Positions 1-7,290 of a stretch of 12,710 nucleotides of DNA are shown one piece after another. A program made the position numbers and the translations under genes. The notes beneath the pieces were generated by a model. It searched no databases, was not told the origin of the DNA, and saw only the letters and a program-made list of their open reading frames with translations. Numbering within the stretch: position 1 is the first letter of the stretch; each line of letters starts with the position of its first letter. Source of the DNA: Verrucomicrobiaceae bacterium (GTDB lineage: Bacteria; Verrucomicrobiota; Verrucomicrobiae; Verrucomicrobiales; Akkermansiaceae); NCBI GenBank assembly GCA_947372405.1, contig CANBTO010000082.1, positions 1 to 12,710 on the forward strand. Direction: 5' to 3'.

Positions 1-922
1 GATTTTCCTCCGAGGTTCCGTCGAGAACCGAGGCGGTGGTGCGGAAGTGCAGTTTGGCGGCTTTCCCAAGAGCTTCCCGGCCACGGCGGGCAACTAGGTC
101 CCTGCCTGCCTGAACGACGGCCTCGGACGCGCCAAGCGGCAGTTTGACACCGCAGGCGGTAGAGGTCTTGTCGATCCAGTCGATGAAACGCTCACGGGCC
201 AGGATGGATGCGGCTGCCACTGCGGTGTCGGACTCGCCCTTGGTTCGTTGTTCGAGAGTGATGGTCAGTCCGTTGGTGCGGAGGGCCTTCTGGAGGACTT
301 CCGGGCGGGCGAACTGGTCACTGAGCGCGCGCGGGCAATTCGGCCGGGCGGCGGCGAGTTTTTCGATGACCTTGGCGTGGCCCCATGCTAACAGACGGTT
401 GAGGTTTCCAAACGACGTGTGCATCCGGTTGTAACTTTCCGGGCCGATGGAAACGACTTCCGAGGTGCAGCCCGGCGTTTCCCGGATGATGGCTGCGAGT
501 TGGCGGATGCGCGCGGCGCTGGTCACGCGCTTCGAGTCCATGATACCCGCCTCGATCAGGTGCCGGGCGATCACCGCGTCGGTAAAAACCCCTGCGATGA
601 CCAGCGGACCGAAGAAGTCGCCCTTGCCGCTCTCGTCGATCCCGAAGTGCGGCTCGAACTTGTCCGGTTCCAGAATCTCCTCGTAACCAAGCCGCGCCTC
701 TCCCAGCACTTCCGGCTCCAAGGTGAAACGGATGAAGTCCTCCGTGCCTTTGCCCTGCACCAGGACCTTCGGGCCTTTCTGATAGACCGTGACGTTCAGC
801 TTGCCCTTGTGAGCGGAGTAGAGCGCATAAGGTTTCTCCTCGAAATCATAGCCCTGCCCTTCAAGCACACTGCGGAGTTTCTCCGCCTGTGCCGCGGTGA
901 GTGGGGCGGTATGGGATGTCAC
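1..922 (-). CDS. rnhC: Ribonuclease HIII, 3' end cut by window edge
   Basis: The enzyme cleaves the RNA strand of RNA/DNA hybrids in the cytoplasm, removing primers and R-loops. I translated 307 codons from a GTG at 922, and the frame is still open at the window edge. The N-terminal ~85 residues match the TBP-like substrate-binding domain typical of RNase HIII (VYQKGPKVLVQGKGTEDF, ~46-63). The catalytic domain opens with GIDESGKGDFFGP (~94-106), giving acidic residues D96 and E97. The other expected carboxylates are D202 (SDQFA) and D232 (SDTAVAAASILARE). The KLHFRTTASVL stretch near residue 295 is where family members of about 300 residues end, so only a few codons should be missing. The sequence resembles chlamydial RNase HIII from memory. 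GTG is chosen because it directly precedes the conserved N-terminal domain; no Shine-Dalgarno is seen. The gene lies 42 bases after the phosphodiester-glycosidase-like gene on the same strand and may be co-transcribed with it. Confidence 0.95.
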   Translation of the reverse strand, partial: MTSHTAPLTAAQAEKLRSVLEGQGYDFEEKPYALYSAHKGKLNVTVYQKGPKVLVQGKGTEDFIRFTLEPEVLGEARLGYEEILEPDKFEPHFGIDESGKGDFFGPLVIAGVFTDAVIARHLIEAGIMDSKRVTSAARIRQLAAIIRETPGCTSEVVSIGPESYNRMHTSFGNLNRLLAWGHAKVIEKLAAARPNCPRALSDQFARPEVLQKALRTNGLTITLEQRTKGESDTAVAAASILARERFIDWIDKTSTACGVKLPLGASEAVVQAGRDLVARRGREALGKAAKLHFRTTASVLDGTSEEN

Positions 923-964
923 GGGAGGATGTTCCGGATTCCACAAGCCGGAATCAAGAAGGGA

Positions 965-1696
965 TCACTCCGCGACGACAAACATCGCGCCGAAGTGGTT
1001 GCTCTGCACCAGTTTGTCAGGATTCACGGCCATCTGTGAGATGTCGCCGTCCAGAAACAGCGCATTCCGACAGCCGAGCTTGAGAAAAAGTCCGGCGAAA
1101 TCCCAGAAATTGACGAACTGTCCGCGGTCGGTGATCGCGAAAACCAAGCGTCCGGCGCCATCCACGCCCACGCCGTTGCGGTGGAGTTTGTTGGACGAGC
1201 CTTCCTTGAAGGCCGGATGGCGCTTGCCGTCGATGAGCAGCAACGGGCCGGACTGCACCGCGGTTTCGACCGGCTTGGGATTGGAAATGACACGCTCCGC
1301 ATAGGATTCCGAGGTGGCGATGAACGCGTGATCTTTTTCGATCCAGACCACACCGTTGGGCTTGAGATAGAAGTTTCCCGTCGCGTCGGCGAAAGTGAGA
1401 GGCCGCAGTGCTATTCCGTTTTCCACATGCAGGCCGCAGGGGACGCCGCCGGTTCCGAAGATGCCGCCGTTCATCAGGAAGCCGACGGTTTTTCCCTGTT
1501 TTGAAAACGCGGTCCGCACCCGGTCGAAGGTGCGGTAAGGCGTGCCGTCCGCGGCCTTCCATACGACACGGACCCGCGAAGGTTCGATGCGGACGACGCG
1601 GAACCGCGCTCCAGCGTGCTCGATGCGCTCCTCGCCGAGAGGTGCCGAGAACGCCATGCCTGTAAGGGCCGGAACAAGCAGCAGACGCAGTATCAT
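965..1696 (-). CDS. Secreted phosphodiester glycosidase family (NAGPA/DUF2233-like) protein
   Basis: This 243-residue protein has a family fold related to the mammalian uncovering enzyme, which hydrolyses GlcNAc-1-phosphodiesters, and to bacterial YigE-type proteins. The bacterial substrate is unknown. I start it at the ATG at 1696, which gives a signal peptide (MILRLLLVPALTGMAFSA, then PLGEE), so it should act in the periplasm or outside. The frame stays open upstream to 1765, but that adds a polar, unlikely leader. Family hallmarks seen in order are MNGGIFGTGGVPCGLHVENG, NFYLKPNGVVW, the QSGPLLLIDG segment, HRNGVGVDGAGRLVFAIT, NFWDFAGLF, and the near-C-terminal NALFLDGDISQM, which likely forms part of the active site. 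No Shine-Dalgarno is visible. It follows the GH2 gene by 95 bases on the same strand, which suggests a shared role in glycan turnover (inference). Family assignment is strong; the exact reaction is not established. Confidence 0.82.
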   Translation of the reverse strand: MILRLLLVPALTGMAFSAPLGEERIEHAGARFRVVRIEPSRVRVVWKAADGTPYRTFDRVRTAFSKQGKTVGFLMNGGIFGTGGVPCGLHVENGIALRPLTFADATGNFYLKPNGVVWIEKDHAFIATSESYAERVISNPKPVETAVQSGPLLLIDGKRHPAFKEGSSNKLHRNGVGVDGAGRLVFAITDRGQFVNFWDFAGLFLKLGCRNALFLDGDISQMAVNPDKLVQSNHFGAMFVVAE

Positions 1697-1791
1697 TTCA
1701 GAAGATGATGAATGGTTATTCCCGTTGATATGACGGCCGACGGAAAACATCACCAAAGATTGCAAGGATTGTCATAGCTGCCGTTCCATTG

Positions 1792-3669
1792 TCACTTCTC
1801 GATGTGGCTTTCCCCCATCATGACGGCGTTCTTTGCGGCCACCCTTGAGGGATCTTCAGTAAACGTCTTGCGATCGTATGTGAGCAATCCGTTGCGTTCG
1901 TTTTCCACATCGGTAATTTGTGTCCAAACCAGTCCACTGACGCCCGGATTCTTGATCAACGGCTGGTATTTGTCGACCGAGTCCAGAAACTTCGCATAGC
2001 CATATTCGCCGATGACACTGGCCCGTTCTTTGGTGGGCTTGATGCATTTCGTGGTACCATAACAATGGGCATCCATGACCTGTCCGCTGCCGAGGTCGAG
2101 CGGATTCCATCCCTGGTTCTCGCCTCCCGGAGCGCCGCTTTCAGCATTGGTCACGCGCGTCTTGTCCTCACCTGCGATCCCGGCCATGCGATGCATGAAT
2201 GCGCGGATGTTGTCGTCCAGTTGGTAACCTTTGGAATTCTGAAGACCCATGCCTTCGTTGAACACGATCCATGAGACAATGCAGGGATGGTTGAAGCGGC
2301 CGGAGATCATCGCCCGCAGTTCAGCGCCGAATTGATCCTGGCGCCGGGCGTTCGACTCCGGGTAAGCGGGTGGTGGCGCGTGAATGCCGTCCCCGCTGCA
2401 AGGCATGTCCTGCCAGACCAACAAGCCGAGTTTGTCGGCCCAATAATACCAGCGCTCCGGCTCGACCTTCACATGCTTGCGGCTCATGTTGAAACCAAGT
2501 TGCTTGATGGTTTCGATATCATAACGTAACGCGGCGTCCGTCGGTGCCGTGTAGATGCCATCCGGCCAGAATCCCTGGTCCAGCACGCCGTTATGCAGCA
2601 CGAACTTGTTGTTCAACAGGATCCGGGTGATCCCTTCCTTGTCAGGGCCGATCGACACCTTGCGCATGCCAAAGTAACTGGTAACCTCGTCGTCGCCCAT
2701 CTTGATCGCCATGTCATAAAGATGCGGATCCGCAGGTGACCATAGCTTCACATCCTTCAACTGGATCTTGATGGTCTCGCCACTTTTGCCCGTTGCGGTG
2801 GCAATCGTCCGGGTGCCATCGATGACTTTGATTTCGACGGGCTCCACCGTTTGATTGAGGGCTGATACCCCGCACTTTACTCTTAGTGTTGAAGCATCCA
2901 CATCCGGGGTGATTTGGAGCGATTCGATATGGCTCTCCGCGACGGGTTCAAGCCAGACCGTCTGCCAGATACCCGAACACGGCGTGTAACAGATGCCTTC
3001 CGGTTGATCGACCTGTTTGCCTCGTGGATATCCGCCCTCAAAAGTAGGGTCCCAGACGGCGACGAGCAATTCGTTGGAGCCCGATTTGTCCAGCGCGTCG
3101 GTGACATCAAACGAGAACGCGTCATACCCGCCCCGGTGGACGCCGAGTTCCTTGCCGTTCAGATAAACTGTTGCCTCCCAGTCCACGGCACCGAAATGCA
3201 GCAGGACATGCCGCCCCTTCCAGGCAGGCGGAACCTCGAGCGCGCGACGGCACCACAAGCGGCTGTTAGAATAGGTGCGGCCCGGAAATGTATTGATCCG
3301 CTTGCCCACGCCGGAGAGTGGTGCTTCGATCGGAAAGGGGACGAGGATTTTCCCTTCGTAGGTTGTTGGCTTGCTGTCATCCCTGGCGGTCAGACGGTAG
3401 TCCCACAAGCCATTGAGATTCTGCCAGTCCTTGCGGACCATCTGGGGACGTGGGTATTCGGGCAGCACGCTGTCGGGAGATACATCCTTGGCCCAGCGCG
3501 TCATCGCAAACGGTCCGGGCACGGGTTGCCAATTTGTTGCCGGTGCCGACCGCTTGTCCGGTTTATCCCGATCCGTTTGCCCAGGCGCTGTTGCCTGCGC
3601 CACAACAGGCGATAGCGATGCCGATAGGCCCAAGGTCGAGATTATTGCGGACAAGGTTCTGATTTTCAT
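1792..3669 (-). CDS. Secreted glycoside hydrolase family 2 protein
   Basis: This retaining exo-glycosidase-type enzyme has 625 residues when started at the ATG at 3669, which gives a signal peptide (MKIRTLSAIISTLGLSASLS, then PVVAQA). The frame runs up to another ATG at 3843, but the extra 58 residues look non-coding. The order is a sugar-binding jelly-roll (~75-245, with NLNGLWDYRL, VPFPIEAPLSGVG and HFGAVDWEATVYLNGKELG), an immunoglobulin-like domain (~250-345), and a TIM barrel (~350-620). In the barrel, RKHVKVEPERWYYWADKLG and WQDMPCSGDG are typical GH2 signatures. The putative acid/base is E472 in VFNEGMG and the nucleophile E555 in IGEYGYAK. GH2 covers beta-galactosidases, beta-glucuronidases, beta-mannosidases and others, and I cannot choose between them. 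A signal peptide suggests a periplasmic or exported enzyme, possibly paired with the downstream phosphodiester-glycosidase-like protein. No Shine-Dalgarno is visible. Confidence 0.9.
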   Translation of the reverse strand: MKIRTLSAIISTLGLSASLSPVVAQATAPGQTDRDKPDKRSAPATNWQPVPGPFAMTRWAKDVSPDSVLPEYPRPQMVRKDWQNLNGLWDYRLTARDDSKPTTYEGKILVPFPIEAPLSGVGKRINTFPGRTYSNSRLWCRRALEVPPAWKGRHVLLHFGAVDWEATVYLNGKELGVHRGGYDAFSFDVTDALDKSGSNELLVAVWDPTFEGGYPRGKQVDQPEGICYTPCSGIWQTVWLEPVAESHIESLQITPDVDASTLRVKCGVSALNQTVEPVEIKVIDGTRTIATATGKSGETIKIQLKDVKLWSPADPHLYDMAIKMGDDEVTSYFGMRKVSIGPDKEGITRILLNNKFVLHNGVLDQGFWPDGIYTAPTDAALRYDIETIKQLGFNMSRKHVKVEPERWYYWADKLGLLVWQDMPCSGDGIHAPPPAYPESNARRQDQFGAELRAMISGRFNHPCIVSWIVFNEGMGLQNSKGYQLDDNIRAFMHRMAGIAGEDKTRVTNAESGAPGGENQGWNPLDLGSGQVMDAHCYGTTKCIKPTKERASVIGEYGYAKFLDSVDKYQPLIKNPGVSGLVWTQITDVENERNGLLTYDRKTFTEDPSRVAAKNAVMMGESHIEK

Positions 3670-3828
3670 ATGTATTCTTATATGGATATTGCCAATACCG
3701 CATGCTCTTCGCCTATACGGCCCTACAAAGGCTTCTCCTCCCCAGATAACAGGAATTTGCTCCGCCAAAGAAATCGACTTTTTGGATTCCGCCGCTGATG
3801 GATTTCTGATGGATGCAGAGGATGTTCT

Positions 3829-3918
3829 AAAAAGCGCATTCATGTTCCGGGAGGCGCATGCACCGTTCCAGTGGCTGTGTGCCGCTTTCGGGTGTGCGGA
3901 AACCAGGAACGGCTGCGC
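3829..3918 (-). terminator. Extended stem-loop after the squalene-cyclase-repeat gene, possible terminator
   Basis: Directly after the TGA at 3922-3920, the minus-strand transcript can fold a long interrupted stem between 3918 and 3854. The outer arm GCGCA pairs with TGCGC, then CCGTTCC pairs with GGAACGG. Inside lies a further TGG/CCA and a CCGC/GCGG hairpin. A short run of five T follows only about 20 bases later (3833-3829), so it is not a textbook intrinsic terminator. Its position just after a stop codon and before a gene with its own leader favours transcription termination or 3'-end stabilisation. Confidence 0.4.
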
Positions 3919-3919
3919 A

Positions 3920-5071
3920 TCACTTCACCGGAATCGAATCATAGACCTGTTCGAGCGAGAGCACGGTGTAGGCGGTGGTGAGGACGGGGTTGGATTCCAT
4001 CCAGCGGCCGTTTTCATTGGCCCATGAGCCGTCCTCGCGTTGTTTGGAGAGGAGCTTGTTGCCGAGATCCTTGCGCCAATCCGCCTCCTTGCCGTTGTCG
4101 AGCTTGAACATGTCGATGTTGGCGGCGGAGAGCGCCTTGGACATGGTCTGATAGTAATAGAACATGCCGGCCGGACCCATGCCCGGATTTTCATCGAGCG
4201 TGTAGTTCTTCGCGAGCCATTCCTTGACGGCGACGACGCGCGGATCGTTCGCACTGACCTTGGCATAGATCAGCGATAGCAGGCCGGCGTAGGACATCGA
4301 ACCGTATGAACGCAGCGCGACGCGTCCGTCCGGCAGTTTTTCCTCAACCTTGGATTCGGTGGAGGAGTAAACGAAGCCGCCCTTGTCTTTTGGATCGTCA
4401 TTTGCCCACGGCTGGTCGTTGGTGGCGGTGAGGTTCTGGCAGCGCGAGAGGAATTTCACGGCGGCGTCCCAGTCGAGATCCGGTTGGTCGCCGTGGTTGC
4501 CGTCCTCGATGACTTTTTTGGAAAGTGCGAGGGCCTCGATGGCGAGATAGGTGTTAGAGAGATCGGTGTGGTCGTTCTTGGAGCCGTAGCCGACACCGCC
4601 GTCGTTCGGGTTGTCGGTTTCCTTCTTCTGTCCGAGGTCCCACTGGTTGTCGATGAGATGCTTGCGGGCCTTGATGACGGCGGGTTCGAAGTCCTTGCGG
4701 TTGGCCGCCATGAGGGCGGTTACGGAGGTGGCGGTGTTGTAAACGGTGAGTCCTCGGTTGTAGATGCCGCCATCCGGTTTCTGTTGGGCGAGCAGCCAGG
4801 TGAAGCCTTTTTCGATGTGGTCCGGGAGTTTGTCAGCGGAGCGGGCGATGGAGGGGTCGCGCACGGCCGCGTTGAGGGCGAGGGCGGAGAAGGCGGGGAT
4901 TCCGTCGTCATCCCAGTTGCCGTCGGATTTCTGCTGGGTTTTGAGCCAGGCGTTGCCACGGGCGATGGACTGGCGGATTTCCTGGCGGAGCGATTCGTAG
5001 CGGCTGGCGCTGGTGGTTTCGGCGGAAGTGATCGCGGTGCCGAGGGCCAGCAATGAGGTCAGGAGTTTCAT
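3920..5071 (-). CDS. Secreted prenyltransferase/squalene-oxidase repeat protein
   Basis: A 383-residue protein with a probable signal peptide (MKLLTSLLALGTAITSAETT), then an alpha/alpha-toroid built from QW-like repeats of the squalene-hopene cyclase and prenyltransferase-beta superfamily. Visible repeats are WLKTQQKSDGNWDDDG (42-57), WLLAQQKPDGGIYNRG (92-107), NPNDGGVGYGS (154-164), KDKGGFVYSS (228-237) and LLSKQREDGSWANENGRW (340-357). Each is followed by a helix of the AFSALAL, YNTATSVTAL or TTAYTVLSL type. True triterpene cyclases are about 600 residues and cytoplasmic or membrane-associated. This protein is much shorter and exported, so cyclase activity is not supported, although DDD occurs at 54-56. 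Such proteins are common in Verrucomicrobia and Planctomycetes without known function. It lies 80 bases after the membrane-protein gene upstream on the same strand, perhaps as a pair. No Shine-Dalgarno is seen. Confidence 0.85.
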   Translation of the reverse strand: MKLLTSLLALGTAITSAETTSASRYESLRQEIRQSIARGNAWLKTQQKSDGNWDDDGIPAFSALALNAAVRDPSIARSADKLPDHIEKGFTWLLAQQKPDGGIYNRGLTVYNTATSVTALMAANRKDFEPAVIKARKHLIDNQWDLGQKKETDNPNDGGVGYGSKNDHTDLSNTYLAIEALALSKKVIEDGNHGDQPDLDWDAAVKFLSRCQNLTATNDQPWANDDPKDKGGFVYSSTESKVEEKLPDGRVALRSYGSMSYAGLLSLIYAKVSANDPRVVAVKEWLAKNYTLDENPGMGPAGMFYYYQTMSKALSAANIDMFKLDNGKEADWRKDLGNKLLSKQREDGSWANENGRWMESNPVLTTAYTVLSLEQVYDSIPVK

Positions 5072-5151
5072 GGTGTGGTTGTGGAAAATGGCTGGAAAGC
5101 TGTGGCTGTATGAACGCGGTGAAACCGGTGAATCTTGGGGTTGTCCGTAAA

Positions 5152-6168
5152 TTAGTGCGATTTTTTCGGTTTTGCAGGTTTTTCGGGTTTGGCCGGGGTG
5201 TCCACTTTCACGGGCTTTTCCTTGATGCGGTTGAGCAGTGTGCCAAGCGCCTGCCAGTGCAGGCGGGTGACGTGGGTCGTCAGTCCGTCGAGCGGATCGG
5301 CGCCGTTGGCAAGCGCCGGCGGCGGGGTGTGGGACGTATTGCGGGCGAGGTAGCCGCGGACGCTCACGAACAAGTTCTGCCTCAAGTCACGGGGCAACGT
5401 TTCGGGTGATGCCGAGGTGAAGGAAATCACATCGGTGGTGACGGATTCCTTGTCGTTTCCGGAGAGCCAGATGGCCACCGGGGCCGGGCCGTTCGCGGTC
5501 TTGGCGTCCTTTCCCGGGGTCATGGAAGTGGTGACCTTAAGCAGGCCGGACGAGGCGTGCTCGATGTCCTTCGCGGTTTGTTCGAGGGCGCTGGTTACGG
5601 TTTTGGCGTTCTTCTTTCCGGTGCCGGCATGGATGGTGATCTTGGCTGCCTTGGGTGCCTCCTTGTTCCAATCGGGCAGGGTGGGGCGCAGGCGCTTGAT
5701 GGCGGAAACCGCGGTGTTGGCCTGGCTTGCGTCCGGCTTGGCGGTATCGATTACCCGTTCCCATGCGAGCAGCGCGCGTTGGAATTCCCCTTCGGTTTCC
5801 AGCAAGGCGGCCAGATCGATCAGGTGCGACGCGCCCTTGATCTCGAGTTCGCTGTATTCCTGCAGTTTCGGCGGGCTGTTCAGGTCACCGAGTTCGATCG
5901 CGGGCTTGGGTTCCTCCGCAGGTGTCGGTGGTGCCGTTTCCTTGGTCTCGTTCGGAATGGCAACCGGCGCTTCAGGGCGATCCGCGCGGGGTTGTGACAT
6001 TTTCACCCGTGCCCGGACTGTGGCGAGTTTCGCATCGCTCGGAGGTGTGAGAAAATCCTTGTCCCTCGTACCATACAGCCAGGCTCCCGCAACGACGGCG
6101 AGGCACAGGAGCAGGACCAGGGGAATCGGAATGCGCACGCCGGGAAAGTGGCGCAGCCGTCTGCTCAC
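5152..6168 (-). CDS. Unrecognised single-span membrane protein with TPR-like helix pair
   Basis: I do not recognise this 338-residue protein. It starts at a GTG at 6168, preceded in frame by a TGA eight codons upstream, so no earlier start is possible. After a basic N-terminus comes one membrane segment (~14-32, IPIPLVLLLCLAVVAGAWLY), which fits a signal anchor with the bulk outside the cytoplasm. A Pro/Glu/Ala-rich linker follows (~58-92). Residues ~113-141 (HLIDLAALLETEGEFQRALL, then AWERVI) look like one tetratricopeptide-type helix pair. A mixed alpha/beta part follows (~160-315). The C-terminus is a Pro/Lys tail (PAKPEKPAKPKKSH). It begins 24 bases beyond the rplS terminator, so it probably has its own promoter. 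It is followed by the secreted squalene-cyclase-repeat gene, and the two may work together in the cell envelope (inference). Confidence 0.75.
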   Translation of the reverse strand: MSRRLRHFPGVRIPIPLVLLLCLAVVAGAWLYGTRDKDFLTPPSDAKLATVRARVKMSQPRADRPEAPVAIPNETKETAPPTPAEEPKPAIELGDLNSPPKLQEYSELEIKGASHLIDLAALLETEGEFQRALLAWERVIDTAKPDASQANTAVSAIKRLRPTLPDWNKEAPKAAKITIHAGTGKKNAKTVTSALEQTAKDIEHASSGLLKVTTSMTPGKDAKTANGPAPVAIWLSGNDKESVTTDVISFTSASPETLPRDLRQNLFVSVRGYLARNTSHTPPPALANGADPLDGLTTHVTRLHWQALGTLLNRIKEKPVKVDTPAKPEKPAKPKKSH

Positions 6169-6194
6169 GGAAAGCGGAAATCACCGCATGTGCC

Positions 6195-6229
6195 AAACAA
6201 AACGCCCCGCCCGGAAACCGAGTGGGGCG
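6195..6229 (-). terminator. Rho-independent terminator of rplS
   Basis: Read on the minus strand, CGCCCCACTCGG pairs with CCGGGCGGGGCG around a TTT loop. This makes a 12-bp GC-rich stem (6229-6203) with one A-C mismatch and one G-T pair. TTTTGTTT follows at once (6202-6195). It lies 24 bases after the rplS stop codon, the expected place for the end of that transcript. Confidence 0.9.
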
Positions 6230-6253
6230 CAGTGGAAAATAACGGGCTGCGGA

Positions 6254-6598
6254 TCAGTTCGCGCTCTTCACCAACAGGGCGCGCTTGCCAACGCGAGTGC
6301 GGAGGTAGTGCAGCTTGGCGCGACGCACCTTGCCCTTGTTGGTCACCTCGATCTTGGCGATACGCGGGGTGTGTACCGGGAAAACCCGCTCAACGCCTTC
6401 GCCGTAGGAAATCTTGCGCACGGTGAACGCCGCGTTCACGCCGGAACCCTTGCGGGCGATCACCAGACCTTCGAAAATCTGGATACGCTCCTTGCCACCT
6501 TCCACCACGCGGCAATGCACCTTGACGCTGTCGCCAACGTTGAAGGGGGTGATGTCGGTTTTCATCTGCTCTTGCTCGATCTTGTCAATGATGGTCAT
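6254..6598 (-). CDS. rplS: 50S ribosomal protein L19
   Basis: L19 is a 30S-50S interface protein of the large ribosomal subunit. The 114-residue product has usual length and carries the family core: [20 protein letters not shown], then [40 protein letters not shown] and [10 protein letters not shown]. The ATG at 6598 is chosen because it is preceded by AAAGAGGA with a short spacer, the only clear Shine-Dalgarno before a gene in this window. In many bacteria rplS follows trmD and rpsP. Here the gene upstream on the same strand is hisI, and the gene ends in its own terminator, so it may be transcribed alone from the 120-base gap before it or read through from hisI. Confidence 0.97.
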   Translation of the reverse strand: MTIIDKIEQEQMKTDITPFNVGDSVKVHCRVVEGGKERIQIFEGLVIARKGSGVNAAFTVRKISYGEGVERVFPVHTPRIAKIEVTNKGKVRRAKLHYLRTRVGKRALLVKSAN

Positions 6599-6602
6599 GG
6601 GG

Positions 6603-6608
6603 TCCTCT
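6603..6608 (-). promoter_or_regulatory. Shine-Dalgarno of rplS
   Basis: AGAGGA on the minus strand, four bases before the ATG at 6598. It matches the anti-Shine-Dalgarno well and fixes the start of rplS. The other genes in the window lack a comparable motif. Confidence 0.8.
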
Positions 6609-6700
6609 TTCGCTCGAAATGGGTATGGTTTGCTTGAACAAGGCGGTGTGCCCTGTCGCGCGGGGCGGGAGAGCTAGCGGATCAAAACGCCGATTGCAAC

Positions 6701-6723
6701 CGCGAAATTGATCCAATTTCACG
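6701..6723 (-). terminator. Stem-loop overlapping the hisI stop codon
   Basis: Minus-strand CGTGAAATTG pairs with CAATTTCGCG around a GAT loop, a 10-bp stem with one G-T pair. The hisI TGA (6721-6719) lies inside the 5' arm. No T-run follows, so this is a weak terminator candidate. It could instead mark an mRNA 3' end or be a dyad binding site upstream of rplS. Confidence 0.4.
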
Positions 6724-7177
6724 GTTTTCCGTAAACCGCGTCCGGGTCGAAGGACTTGCCGGGCCCGATCCACTCGAGTTTCGCCGCTCCATCAGCGGAG
6801 GCAGGTAGCACCTTGCGGTAGAAACATGAACCGCGTCCGGTATGGCATGCCCCCGCACCGATCTGCTCCACCATCAGGATGAGAGCGTCCTGATCACAAT
6901 CCGTCCGGATTTCCACCACCCGCTGGATGTGGCCGGAGGTGGCGCCTTTGTGCCAGAACTCCTGGCGGGAGCGGGACCAATAAACCGCCTCGCCGATCTC
7001 GAGCGTCCGCCGTAGGGATTCGGCGTTCATATAGGCGAGCATCAACGGCTCCTTCGTCTTCGCATCCATCGCCCGTGCCGGCATCAATCCGTCCTTGTCG
7101 AATTTCGGTGCGAAATCCAGCCCTTCCTCTACCTCAGCCTTTCCGCCGCGCAGGGCGAACACATTGTGGGAATCCAT
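6719..7177 (-). CDS. hisI: Phosphoribosyl-AMP cyclohydrolase
   Basis: The enzyme opens the adenine ring of phosphoribosyl-AMP in the third step of histidine synthesis, in the cytoplasm. The 152-residue form starts at the ATG at 7177. The frame continues to a GTG at 7279, but those 34 extra residues are not typical of the family and no ribosome site supports either start. Core motifs seen are [20 protein letters not shown] (19-38), EPLMLAYMN (43-51), [20 protein letters not shown] (64-83), the metal-site cluster [11 protein letters not shown] (D93, D95, D97; C94), and [15 protein letters not shown] with zinc-ligand cysteines C111 and C118. The phosphoribosyl-ATP pyrophosphatase (HisE) domain fused in some bacteria is absent. 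No other his gene is in the window, so it stands apart from a his operon. It is divergent from the holB-like gene. Confidence 0.95.
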   Translation of the reverse strand: MDSHNVFALRGGKAEVEEGLDFAPKFDKDGLMPARAMDAKTKEPLMLAYMNAESLRRTLEIGEAVYWSRSRQEFWHKGATSGHIQRVVEIRTDCDQDALILMVEQIGAGACHTGRGSCFYRKVLPASADGAAKLEWIGPGKSFDPDAVYGKP

Positions 7178-7290
7178 GGCGGGACCGTGAAACGTGTCCT
7201 CCGGCCTGTCCAGCGCGCAATCGTCGGCGCATTTGGGCGGGATCGGTTTTCGGATTGCCTCGCGGGTCAAGCCGGGCACGATTCCCGCGC

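Noticed and set aside
937..955. GATTCC/GGAATC inverted repeat between the phosphodiester-glycosidase-like gene and rnhC
   Set aside because: Only 6 bp with a 7-base loop and no T-run; arms this short arise often by chance.
3687..3697. TATTG-n-CAATA dyad just upstream of the GH2 start, possible operator
   Set aside because: Five-base arms in AT-rich sequence, no known regulator pattern and no clear promoter hexamers nearby.
3670..3843. Longer N-terminus of the GH2 protein from the ATG at 3843
   Set aside because: The extra 58 residues have no family similarity and would bury a good signal peptide that begins at the ATG at 3669.
4484..5056. Long plus-strand frame over the squalene-cyclase-repeat gene
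   Set aside because: It is antisense to a clear family member with signal peptide and repeats; its Gly/Val-rich product is typical of a reversed GC-rich gene.
5417..6637. 406-codon plus-strand frame across the membrane-protein gene and rplS
   Set aside because: It crosses rplS and its terminator in antisense and has no recognisable domain.
7178..7279. 34-residue N-terminal extension of HisI from a GTG at 7279
   Set aside because: It resembles no part of the family and would leave only 11 bases to the divergent holB start. An ATG at 7177 gives near-normal length.
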